Shown: positions 11,685-21,133 of the stretch, piece by piece | Layout: each line of letters begins with the position of its first letter | Numbering within the stretch: position 1 is the first letter of the stretch | Source: Adineta vaga | Lineage: Eukaryota > Rotifera | Assembly (NCBI GenBank): GCA_021613535.1 | Contig: CP075492.1 | Coordinates: forward strand, 6,572,001 to 6,636,000 | DNA: 64,000 nt | Direction of reading: 5' to 3' | The notes under the pieces: generated by a model | What the model was told of the DNA's origin: nothing | What the model saw: the letters and a program-made list of their open reading frames with translations, nothing else | Database searches by the model: none | Program-made: the position numbers and the translations under genes

Positions 11685-13937
11685 ATGAATAGAAAATATA
11701 ATCTCATAGTCTCATTGTTATGGATCATATATTTATTTAAATAAAAATCTAAAATGAAAATATTGATATTTACATGACTTTCAAACTATTTTCATGTAAC
11801 TATCGATCTGCTATTATACCATCGAGTTGCCCCTACACAGTAATCTCTCCAAGAAAAAGTGTGAACGATCAATGTTTACTTTTGAACGTGCGGCATCATG
11901 CAAATAAAGGCATTTTTGTTTGACATACCTTTCTTTTCTCTTACTTCGATACTCACATTCAGGTTTTAATGCTCGACGACGAGGACGCCAATAGCTAACA
12001 TCCCTCCAAAAACTATGAGATGATGGTGAAGAATAGGAGGGAATTGTGTGTGTGTGTATGGAGGTTGACGTCCGTTTTTGTTCCTATTGTTATTATTATT
12101 ATTATTCCCTAAGAAGAAATTTGAATACAAGAAAAAAAGAAAATGACGAGAACAAACGATCATGGCCATGACAATTGCATGCAATATGAGTGTGAAAATA
12201 TTGATTAGGTATTGGCAAAGCAAGCCAAGAAATGATTGAAAACTAGTGTACGTCATCACTTCTAGAAAATACTTTTGTTATTCCTATTCTTCAGAAAATA
12301 AATGTGGAAACATATTGAACAACAAGCAATTTAGCAGAGAACATCGTGTGTAAAAATCGGATTTCTTTTTTTCTTTCTCTACAACTACGAATATCTTTCT
12401 CATTAAGACAAAATGACAGACTTTTTTGCATTTCTACGTACGAATACTAATTAGAAAAAAGTGAATGGTTAAAAGCATATAAATTACTGTTTTCTATTTG
12501 TTTTCCTAAAATAACGGAAAAGGAAGCGGAATTAATCATTAAAATTACTTTCGAAATTTTATGTGACAAATCAGCAAAGACATCCGTTTGCTATAAATTA
12601 TTTGAATGGCACACTATTGTCTAAATAATTCTAATCCCCAAAGAACAATAATCTTCATAGAATAGAGAAAGAAAACATTGTTCTATATAACTAAGAATGC
12701 ATGAAAGCTATCCTAGTATCTATTGTAGTTCATAAGAACATTCTAGAGAAGTGTCATAAGTGTATGCACTTAAAACGATTATTACAAAAAAAAAGTAATC
12801 GATGTTTAGTCACTCGCGTATAACTAACAAGAACTTATCTCATAGAAAACGATTAGCACAAAATATAAAGAATGTTTTTCATGAAAGATATATGGTCATG
12901 CATTCTCTGTCTCATAGTAGTATAGAGTATGAAAAAAACCTCTCGATATTAACAAACTTTTAATGCCTAACATGATCTTTCTATAAATTTATTTCAAATG
13001 AAATGATTTGTTTTGTTGTCAAGAGAGTTTTCTTTTCTAAAGAAAATATCTCGTAATTCTGGACAACTATAGTCCATTCTTTTTGGACATTTTTCACACT
13101 TAAAATTTGCTTAATAGAACCGTATAGATAAATAATAGAATTTTTAATTTTTCTCTTATAAATGAAGAAGAAATTGTCCTCATTGCTTTTTTTTAATCTG
13201 ATGTCTTGCGAAGTAAAACATCGAAAAATCAATGTGTACATTAAATACATTCAAAGTCATATTTCATTTGATTATTTTCAGAAGCCAAATGAATTCAATT
13301 AATCAAAAGTTCGAAAATCATTTGTATTTCATTAGATTCTTGTATTAAAAACGCAACTAGGATACAATTTTGAACCGAGACTTTCTCGATATTGAACGTC
13401 ATCTATGTAGATGAACAACGAGTGGTTGATTGAGTTGTTGTTTCCTGTTCTTTCTAGACTATTTGAATTGTGTCGTCGTCACTCGTCGTCGTCTCGTCGT
13501 AGGAGGTAGAAAATGTATGGGCGGGACGTGTTTGTCATATTTGACGTTCTTGTCTTTTTGCTTGATTCACTAACATTATTCAGATTTATTTGCTCACTTT
13601 TGACACTTCTTCAGATAAGTGCATGGAATAGAAAAAGTCATGTGGTCAAGTTATTCATGTTTTCATATTACATGACTTGACGTCAACATACAAAAGAGCA
13701 TTCGCGTTTTTCTCTGGAGAAATAGAATTTGAAAGAAGCTTTTCTTTTCATTTTATATTTCGATTATATCACACAAGAAAAGTCAACAGAATAAAAAGAC
13801 CTTCCAATCATTCTCAAAGGACATGTCATTTGCAGCTGATCTGAGATTTGAATTAATAACTCATAACTAGCAAATATTAAAGATGTTTTATTCTCCTTAC
13901 TATCTACGTATCGTCGTTTTTCTTTTTGTAGATAATC
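11685..13937. other. Long intergenic spacer between divergent genes
   Basis: 2.25 kb between the start of the KSVSF protein (-) and the start of the Rabin8 gene (+), so it carries both promoters. It contains a short GT run near 12045, an ATT run near 12093..12107, and a CGTCGTCGT-rich patch near 13474..13502. A 97-codon minus frame at 11966..12259 with an Asn run looks like translated simple repeat. No gene is called. The pyrimidine-rich sequence ending TTTTTGTAG at 13931 is an acceptor-like site 6 bases before the next ATG. Confidence 0.5.
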
Positions 13938-15290
13938 ATGGTAGAACAATCTTCATTATCCGAAATAATGCATGATCATCGAAATGATTTAAGTGATGCT
14001 AACAGTGTTGATTCGTACGTGTTTTTTGTCTTTAATACTTTCATGGAGAAACAATAATTTTTCTTTCAAGAGCATTTAGTATTGATAGTGGAGTTGTCAC
14101 AACTCAGGAAATCAATGAACTTGATTTTTCGTCAACTACAACAGAAAAATTATTTCATGAATTACAACGTGTTAAAGAAGATTTGAAATTCAAAGACCAT
14201 GAAATTCGTCGAGCAAATGAACTACGTGAAAATACTGATCGAGAAATTGAAGATTTAACATCATCATTATTTGAAGTAAAAATTTAATGTAAGAATAAAA
14301 TTGATGATAACAGTTCTTTCTAGTCAGCACATGCGATGGTTGATCAAGCAAAACAAGCACAAGTAAATACTGAACAAAAATTAAAAGTATCAAATCAAAC
14401 TGTAAATATGCAAAAGAAAGATTAGCTGTAATTGTAAAATAAATGAGTTTATTCTATTCTAGATTGAAGCACTTGTTCTTGAAAATGTTCAATTGAAAAA
14501 ATCAGTTAGTGAATTAAAACAAATCCTTAATTCTTGTCGAACATCACTGAATATGTCCGATGATCAGCACAATGTATGTTCAATTTTGATTGAATGCATC
14601 GAAATTCAAGTTCAAATTTTAGGTTGATGATATGTTATTACGAGAATTTACATGTTGGGATGAAAAACCATCGATTGAACGTGATGCATCCTTATTTATC
14701 TATCGAGTTTATAACGAAGATATTTTACCATGTTTATCATTTCCAAATATTGAAGTAGAAGAAAAACAAAGCCTAGAATGATATATTAATTTAAATTTTA
14801 TTTGTAGCTTTCATCAAAAGTTCTCGAAGCAATTGAAAGCAATAATATAACGATGGAAGTGTGCCATTCCTTTGGAAATATGAAGTAATTTATAACGTGA
14901 ATTCATACGGCAAAATCTAACATACTTTATTTAGAATGTGTTCATTAATGGGAGAACTTTGTCAATGTGATTATCGGATTCGATTAAATGAAAATAGTTC
15001 ATGGTATTTAATATCACGTTTAGCACGCAATCGAGTAATGACATATTTTTTGTTCTCTTTTCAATAAAAAGATCTGTTGTTGGTTATTTTTTTCTAAATA
15101 GATTGCGAGTGTATGCGATTTCTTTACATTTATTCGACATGTCCAGTCAGGTTTAGTTAAAAGTTCAAGTATGTCAATTGAATGACTCTTCTGGATGTTT
15201 ATTTAAATGTTTCTTTATTTAGCGGTAATTCGTTTTAATAAAATTCTTGAATTACGAAAACAAATGGCATTTGCACGTCTTGGATTGTAG
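13938..15290 (+). CDS. RAB3IP: Rabin8/Sec2-like guanine nucleotide exchange factor for Rab8
   Basis: Nine exons: 13938..14014, 14071..14275, 14324..14401, 14463..14573, 14623..14754, 14808..14884, 14935..15034, 15102..15168 and 15223..15290. They total 915 bases, or 304 residues. Residues about 45-140 form the Sec2-type coiled coil. The LTSSLFESAHAMVDQAK block matches the catalytic segment by which Rabin8/Sec2p opens Rab8/Sec4. The C-terminal part (CQCDYRIRL...RIASVCDFFTFIRHVQSGLV, then LELRKQMAFARLG) matches the conserved C-terminal region of vertebrate RAB3IP/RAB3IL1. At 304 residues it is shorter than vertebrate Rabin8 (about 460), mainly in the N-terminus and linker. It should act at the ciliary base or exocytic vesicles. 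The start is supported by the Kozak-like ATCATGG and the acceptor immediately upstream. Confidence 0.92.
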
Positions 15291-16415
15291 ATGAATGACG
15301 AGCATTTATTTATGAATGTGTGTGATCTCAGATTTATATTTTTTATGAATTTTTTGTCTTCCATTGAAATTTTATATGTAATTGTATTTAATGCAATAAA
15401 TAAAAAAAGAAGAAAAATTTAGTTAGATGAAGAAATATTTTTTTAACAAAAGATTTTAGTCGCTTTAAAAGGCACAGATAAACATAAGGAAACCACTAAA
15501 ACAATTGTATTGCATACGTCATAAAAAAAAGAGTTACTTCCTTTGGATAAACGAAAGCGGAAGTTCGTGTGCTTTGGAGGTGTATTTGACACATCATATT
15601 TTTTAGTACAAAGTAGATTTATGTCAATATTATTCACTATTATCAAATAGTTTGAACACACTTATGTTTTCAATTAAAAGAAAGAATATTTCTATCTTTT
15701 GAAGCATGAAATCAACATTCTAACATGTGAAACGAAGCTTGTAGATGAAAAATAGCAAATTTAAAAAGTTTTCATCATATCGTATTAACTATCGAAGTGT
15801 TTATCAATGAAAACCTTCAGATGTTAATCTTAACATAAGATGATTCGTCTAAAATTATCATATCATATATTTCCTAAGAAGGTTTCATCCTGACTTCGTA
15901 CTAATCAAAACAAAAACTATTCAAATACCTTATTAAACCATATCGATACAACATGAAAGATGATTTCTTCACTATCAAATTCTATTCTATCATATACACA
16001 CAAATAACTCATTGAATATGTATTATTGACTATAATTCAGAGTGTAATAGTTATCACCTATGAAATGATCCTGAATAAACCACTAATGCCCAAGATGGTC
16101 TTGAATAATTTGCTCTACATGACGCAAAAAAAAGAAAAAACGAAAGAATTTGGCTGCTTGTGAACCCTATTAATCATTGCGACTGGTCCTTGCGGGAGAT
16201 TAATATTATTATATTTTGAAGCATATACGAATTACTTTGCTACATAACGCATTGCATTTGATAAGAAACGTCCGTTTTTATTATACAAAAAAAAGTAAGA
16301 AGTATCCGACCGACATTGAGATGAAAGAATATCTGAGTTGAGCAATATTTGATCGAGAGAAAAAAATCACAGGAATAAGAAAAGAAAAAACTCTACTAAT
16401 TTATCATGGTTTATT
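15291..16415. other. Convergent intergenic spacer (3' UTRs)
   Basis: It lies between the Rabin8 stop (+) and the stathmin stop (-). An AATAAA at about 15395 fits the Rabin8 polyadenylation signal. The 72-codon minus frame at 15443..15661 has no recognised features. Otherwise AT-rich with no repeat. Confidence 0.5.
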
Positions 16416-17241
16416 TCATTCTGTTTCTTCCATTGAAACTGTTTCAAGTTTTGCTTGACTTTTGGCTGCTTCAATTTTTTTATCATGTTCATTTAATTTT
16501 TCCATTAAACGATCTAATTGTTCTTGTCGATCTAATAAAAAGAAAAGATATTTCTCTCTGAGAATGATTTCATTGAAATTTTACTTGTTTCAGCTGTATT
16601 TAATTTTTGGTTGATTTTTTCTTGTAATGATTGTCGTTCTTCTTCGAGTTTAGCTAAATTTTGTTGAACACTAGCGAAACCTTTTTCAATAGGTGCTTTG
16701 GCCTTTTCAACTTTAGCTTGTAAAACACGTTCACGATTTTCTTTAGCTGATTCAAGTTTTTTTTGTAATTTTTCCTCGGTTTGTTTACGAAATTCTAGAA
16801 CATTCAATCAAACAAATTTTTCTTTTCATCAACTCATCCAACTGATCATACCTTCAGCTTGTTGATCTTTAATTTTACTGATTTCAACTGGTCGATTATT
16901 TTCTGCTGCAAGTAATGTTGCACGAAGTTGTTCCAAACTTAATCGACGCTCTTCAGCACGTTTCAATTTTTCTGTTATACTTTCTGGTGTTAATGGTGCT
17001 GTTAAATCAGTTTGATTTCCTTTTGTACTTGGCGAAAGAAAATGTAAAGGTGGTTGAACTGTACCATGACGTGGTGATTCACCGATTTTAACTTCAAATG
17101 CAAGACCACCGGATGATTCAGCTAATGTTGATGAATCTGTTACTATTGTTGTTGTTGTTCGTTTTGGTGCTATAAGATTAAGAGAATGTTTTTGTAAAAG
17201 AGAACAATGAAGAAATTGATTCATTAAAACTCACTTTCCAT
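16416..17241 (-). CDS. STMN: Stathmin-family tubulin-binding protein
   Basis: Four exons: 17241..17235, 17169..16852, 16794..16585 and 16531..16416. They total 651 bases, or 216 residues. The first coding exon is only ATG-GAA-A and uses a perfect GTGAGT donor. It gives the short N-terminus METPKR, which I prefer to the Met at 17224 lying inside that intron. The body has the stathmin signature: a GLAFEVKIGES strand, a Pro/Ser linker with SPS, ITEKLKRAEERRLSLEQ at the start of the long helix, then repeated KLESAKENRERVLQAK helical heptads. Stathmins sequester two tubulin dimers and regulate microtubule dynamics, with Ser phosphorylation releasing tubulin. It is longer than vertebrate STMN1 (149 residues) because of linker and helix extension. 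It starts 59 bases downstream of the AROS stop on the same strand. Confidence 0.88.
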
Positions 17242-17300
17242 AATGATAAGATAGAAATGACTAGTCAATAGAGAAGAACAAAGATATCTGAAAAACAAAA
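17242..17300 (-). promoter_or_regulatory. Intercistronic region with acceptor site, candidate trans-splice site for stathmin
   Basis: On the minus strand the AROS stop is followed after 10 bases by TTTTGTTTTTCAG (AG at 17289-17288), a textbook polypyrimidine tract and 3' splice site. A 46-base leader and the stathmin ATG follow. No partner donor is visible in the 59-base gap, and a cis donor would have to lie inside AROS. This is what an SL trans-splice acceptor in an operon looks like. Trans-splicing itself is inferred. Confidence 0.6.
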
Positions 17301-17660
17301 TCAAGATTTTTGTAAAGGAGGATTGTATTCCCTTTCAAAACGTTTAAAGTCTTCTTCAGTGAAAATTTCTTCTTCTTCTTTTTTCTTTTTCTGTTGAGAA
17401 TTTCGTTTCGAAGGACCACCAAATCGATAGTTATTAATTTGTTCAATTTGATCCGATGTAACGACTGGTTTTGAAAGTTTCTTCAATGTTAAACATGTTC
17501 GTGCCAATTGTTTTCGATCTTGAAATTTCGTTGATTCACTTTGTACGGATAGATTTCTTTTCTTTTTCTTCTTTATCGAATTGAATTTGTTTTTCGATTT
17601 CATTTCATTGTCGTCTTCATCGATTATTTCCAAAGCTTTCTTGACAATTGATTTCGACAT
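17301..17660 (-). CDS. RPS19BP1: AROS-like protein (active regulator of SIRT1 / RPS19-binding protein 1)
   Basis: Intronless frame of 119 residues, Lys-rich. The N-terminus (MSKSIVKKALEII) and above all the C-terminal IFTEEDFKRFEREY block match the family hallmark TEEDF-x-x-F-x-x-EY. The middle contains the Cys/Leu segment ARTCLTLKKLSK, corresponding to the conserved central helix. Vertebrate AROS is 136-145 residues. It is nucleolar, binds RPS19, takes part in small-subunit biogenesis and modulates SIRT1. The SIRT1 role is established only in vertebrates. It shares a 216-base divergent promoter with the SRSF10-like gene on the other side and is followed closely by stathmin, so the two may share a transcript. 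Confidence 0.8.
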   Translation of the reverse strand: MSKSIVKKALEIIDEDDNEMKSKNKFNSIKKKKKRNLSVQSESTKFQDRKQLARTCLTLKKLSKPVVTSDQIEQINNYRFGGPSKRNSQQKKKKEEEEIFTEEDFKRFEREYNPPLQKS

Positions 17661-17876
17661 TTTTTCTTTGTTTAGGTCAAAGAATAATATCGTATCGATA
17701 TCGATCTACGAAGGCAAACCTGCCTATACATGCGAGAATTAACCAATAGAAATGCATTAGAAAACTAACACATCTATGCACTTGGAGGTCAATATATAAA
17801 ACATTTCTTTCTCTCTTTTCTTTCGTAGATTGTAAGTTATTCATTCATTCATTTACAGAAATTACATTCTAACGAT
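17661..17876. promoter_or_regulatory. Divergent promoter between AROS (-) and SRSF10-like (+)
   Basis: Only 216 bases separate the two start codons. It contains TATCGATATCGAT at 17693..17705, a 13-mer that recurs upstream of AMN1 at 60501..60513 and includes the TATCGATA core known as the DREF-binding element in Drosophila. It ends with ATTCATTCATTTACAG (AG at 17857-17858), an acceptor 18 bases before the SRSF10 ATG. Confidence 0.5.
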
Positions 17877-19424
17877 ATGTCGGGTCGACACTCACGAAAT
17901 CTTAGTGCATCACTTTATATTCGTGGAATTTCGGAAAAAGTTCGGTATGTTAATTTGAAAAATTTTCTTTTTCATTAGTTTTCCTCAATTATTACTAAAA
18001 TGGAATCGATTCCCCAAATTAAAAAAAATGATTGAAATGAAAAACGCATGGCTTTATGTTTTTCTATTATTTGTCTGATTTATTTTCTTTTCTCTTTCAT
18101 AAGGTGTGTTACAAACGTGATCAAACAAATAACTAAAATCACATATATACACACACACATACATACATATACACAGTCCCATTCTTTTGATACAATACTA
18201 TCCAAGCAATTATTTACACTCTACAAAATTCTAACTAAACGATCAAGCAATTTCCAAAAAAAAACTATAAAAACTTTTTTAAACTAAATTCCCAGACAAA
18301 TTTCAAAGAACAGACAAGGTTCAATAAATGAGATCCATTTCAGTACAAAGTGGTGATGATATACCAGACAGCATCAGCAGTTTTCAAAGCAAAATACAAC
18401 CAGTAGACGTATGCATCATATCATAGCTTTTATTAGATGGAGCAGACTTTCGAGTTGAGAATTCGTTCGAATTTACTTTCCCTATTTCTGAATGTTGTCA
18501 TAGATAGATCAAATAGATATGTTTTGTTATTTAAATCAGACATTACGTTTATAATATTTGTTTACATGTCAATTTCATTTAGTTATGACGATTTAAAGAA
18601 AATCTTTGCAAGATATGGTCGTATTGTTGATATCACACTTCCATTAGATTATTACACACGTGATGCAAAAGGATATGGTTTTGTTGAATATGAAGAAAGT
18701 CATGATGCTGGTAAGTGAAAACGATTTGATTTGAAGAAAATGAAAAAGAATGATTTTCATTTTGTAGAAGAAGCACGTCATGCACTTGATCGTTATCGAT
18801 TATTTGGACGAGAACTTGAAGTTGAATTTGCACGTGGTGATCGTAAAAGTAAGTTTCATGGATTAACAATGATTTGCAGGAGAATTATATTCTTTTGAAT
18901 TTTCTAGCACCATCAGAAATGAGAGCTCGAGAAAAAGAAGCACGCCATGGTGGTCGCGGTGGTGGCGGCGGTGGCGATTATAATCGACGTGATCGATCTC
19001 GAAGGTAAGTTTTTTTTAATTTTAATTGACCGAAAAAGAATGATTTCATTGATAATATTTAGTCGTGATCGTCGTCAACGAAGTGGTTCACCCGTTAGTA
19101 GAGATCGACGTCGCGGTGGTACACGATCACGTTCACCCTATTCACGTTCACCTGTACGACGACGGTAAGTTAATCGTCGGTGATGATCACACATAGTTGC
19201 TACTCTCGACCTTTTGAGGAATGACGATACAACTATTCCACTAAGATCTCTGAGACGATTAATGATTTTGTTTTCTTATCTTTTTTAGGGAAGGTGGTGG
19301 TAGCCGTTCTCGATCAAAATCAACTTCGCCAGCTTATGGTAAACGTAATGGTGCAGGTGGTGGTAATGCAGGCGGCAGTGGTGGTCGTCGCATCAGTCGA
19401 TCACGATCACCACCAGATAATTAA
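17877..19424 (+). CDS. SRSF10: SR splicing factor, SRSF10/SRSF12-like (one RRM plus RS/G-rich tail)
   Basis: Six exons: 17877..17944, 18583..18710, 18768..18848, 18908..19004, 19063..19164 and 19289..19424. They total 612 bases, or 203 residues. Residues 10-90 are an RRM with RNP2 LYIRGI and RNP1 KGYGFVEY. The segment GRELEVEFARGDRKTPSEMR directly after the RRM is the SRSF10/SRp38 signature. The tail has poly-Gly runs and RS dipeptides (RSRSPYSRSPVRRR, SRSRSPP). SRSF10 is a splicing regulator that becomes a repressor when dephosphorylated. Intron 1 is 638 bases, about ten times the local norm, and contains a candidate poison exon. An open frame from ATG 18437 runs in frame into exon 2, so an alternative N-terminus is also conceivable. 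Confidence 0.9.
18344..18408 (+). other. Candidate poison (NMD) cassette exon in SRSF10-like intron 1
   Basis: The 65-base segment is bounded by ATCCATTTCAG upstream and GTATGCAT downstream, both good GT-AG borders. Its length is not a multiple of three. Joined to exon 1 it gives a TGA stop after three new codons. It contains CAGCATCAGCAG, an SR-type enhancer-like stretch. Its inclusion would truncate the protein before the RRM. Confidence 0.5.
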
Positions 19425-19826
19425 GTCCAGTCTCATTCGATTCGGAAATTTCAACTTGCGTTTTTTTTTCTGTTTTCATGTCTGCGTTCGTAACTCTTCT
19501 CTATATGTTTATCATTAAACAAGAAAGACAAACAACCCATACATGCTTTTTCTCTATGTGTAGTCTAATCGACTTTCTTCCTCTGCTTCTTCTTTGTTGT
19601 TTTTGTTTATTTGATTCTTTGCACAACAAACGCATTAATTAGCTTTCTTGTTTTTTCATATTACTCAACATTTGATGAAAACTGAAAGAAAAAAAACCGA
19701 AACACATTTTGTCGTTTATCTATTGTCAATGCACATTTTTTGATTGTGTAATAAAAATATTACAGAAAATATTTCTTATTCTATTTCATAAACTATCAAT
19801 ATAAATCAAATATAAAAATAAGTTTA
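19425..19826. other. Convergent spacer (3' UTRs)
   Basis: It lies between the SRSF10-like stop (+) and the alcohol dehydrogenase stop (-). Pyrimidine-rich, with AATAAA at about 19750 consistent with the SRSF10 polyadenylation signal. No gene is seen. Confidence 0.5.
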
Positions 19827-20921
19827 TTACGTAATATTCACAACGAACTTTCCTTTCATAGTTGGACTTTGATAATCTTTAATTAGATTTGTTGCTGCTT
19901 CTTCGAGTGTATAAGATTTAATTTCACTTTGAATACCATGTTCAGTAACAAATTTCACCATTCGTCGAGCACATTCAATACTAGCCAGAAGACTACCTTT
20001 GAGAGTGATATCTCGGAGTAATAAATCAATTGTATTTACGGGTATAGGTTCTCGTGCAACGCCAACAGCAACAATGATTCCATGTTTATTAGTAATACCG
20101 AATGCATATTGATATGCTTGAATAGGTTCCGCAAGAACAACACTTGCATCAACACCTGGATATGGATGTTTTTGTGTTGAATCGAGTGTTTTGATTTGAT
20201 GAAGTGCAGTAATTGCATCTGTTTGATTTGAATTAATCGTTAGATCAGGTACATATTTTAAATTTTGTGCAAGTTCTAATGGTTCTTGACGATTATCAAT
20301 GGCAACCACTATTAAACCCATACATTTAGCAATTTGAACTCCTAAATGTCCTAATGCACCAAGACCGATAAGAGCAATACGTTGTCCTTTCTGTAATCCA
20401 CATCTTTCAATAGCATTGAAGACTGTAGCACCTGCACACATCAATGGTGCAGCTTGTTCAAATGATATTTCATCAGGTAATGGTACAAGCCAACGTGAAT
20501 CAGATTTTTGATATTCAGCAAATGCACCATTCATTGACACACCAGTTGAATAGGATTTTTCACAATACAATGGAGTATTATTCAAACAATCAGGACATTG
20601 TTGACAGACATTATTCAAACTTAATGCACCGACTCGATCGCCAATTTTGAATTCACTACTCACTTTCTTACCCATAGCAACAATGACACCGGCTGTTTCA
20701 TGTGATGGTATTAATGGTAATGGTTTTGAGTTCACTTTAAACATTCCATCACGAACAAGTAGTTCTGTATGACAAAAACCAGCACTTTTAATAGCTATTA
20801 AAACTTCATAATCATCTATATCTGTTGGTACAGGAACATCGATATCAAAACGATAATCCGAACCATATTCATGTAAACGAAGAGCTTTCATCGTTTTTGG
20901 TGGGTGTATTATGTCAGTCAT
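19827..20921 (-). CDS. Zinc-dependent alcohol dehydrogenase (MDR superfamily, AdhP type)
   Basis: Intronless, 364 residues from MTDIIHPPKTMKALRL. The frame continues upstream to 20981, but that extension is unlike the family. The catalytic zinc ligands are visible: Cys in GFCHTE, His in IPSHETAGV, Cys in LMCAGATVF. The four structural-zinc Cys are in VCQQCPDCLNNTPLYC. The Rossmann fold has GLGALGHLGVQ and an acidic Asp at the end of beta-2 (VVAIDNRQ), which predicts NAD+ preference. Enzymes of this type interconvert primary alcohols and aldehydes in the cytosol. The usual GHE motif is SHE here. An intronless, microbial- or fungal-style ADH among intron-rich neighbours is a candidate for horizontal acquisition, but related enzymes exist in nematodes, so the origin is open. 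Confidence 0.9.
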   Translation of the reverse strand: MTDIIHPPKTMKALRLHEYGSDYRFDIDVPVPTDIDDYEVLIAIKSAGFCHTELLVRDGMFKVNSKPLPLIPSHETAGVIVAMGKKVSSEFKIGDRVGALSLNNVCQQCPDCLNNTPLYCEKSYSTGVSMNGAFAEYQKSDSRWLVPLPDEISFEQAAPLMCAGATVFNAIERCGLQKGQRIALIGLGALGHLGVQIAKCMGLIVVAIDNRQEPLELAQNLKYVPDLTINSNQTDAITALHQIKTLDSTQKHPYPGVDASVVLAEPIQAYQYAFGITNKHGIIVAVGVAREPIPVNTIDLLLRDITLKGSLLASIECARRMVKFVTEHGIQSEIKSYTLEEAATNLIKDYQSPTMKGKFVVNIT

Positions 20922-21133
20922 AGTTATGAAATGAAAATAGAAAGATAAAACTACCCTAGAAAACGCTCCATAACTTATCATTTTTTGTTTTATTCCAATA
21001 AGGAGTTGCTATGATGACTCATGAGATAAATAAAATAGGCAAACCATTCTCGAATACATAGTTTCATTTTTATATTTAAGAAGAAAACAACAGATAGATA
21101 AATAAAAATTAAAAAAACAAACAAATTAAGTTA

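Noticed and set aside
11966-12259. 97-codon minus-strand frame with an Asn run
   Set aside because: The Asn run is a translated ATT repeat and the rest is unstructured hydrophobic sequence in a promoter-side spacer; no support as a gene.
17172-17224. Stathmin start at the Met at 17224
   Set aside because: It lies inside a GTGAGT...TATAG intron. Using ATG 17241 gives a four-exon model whose length is divisible by three.
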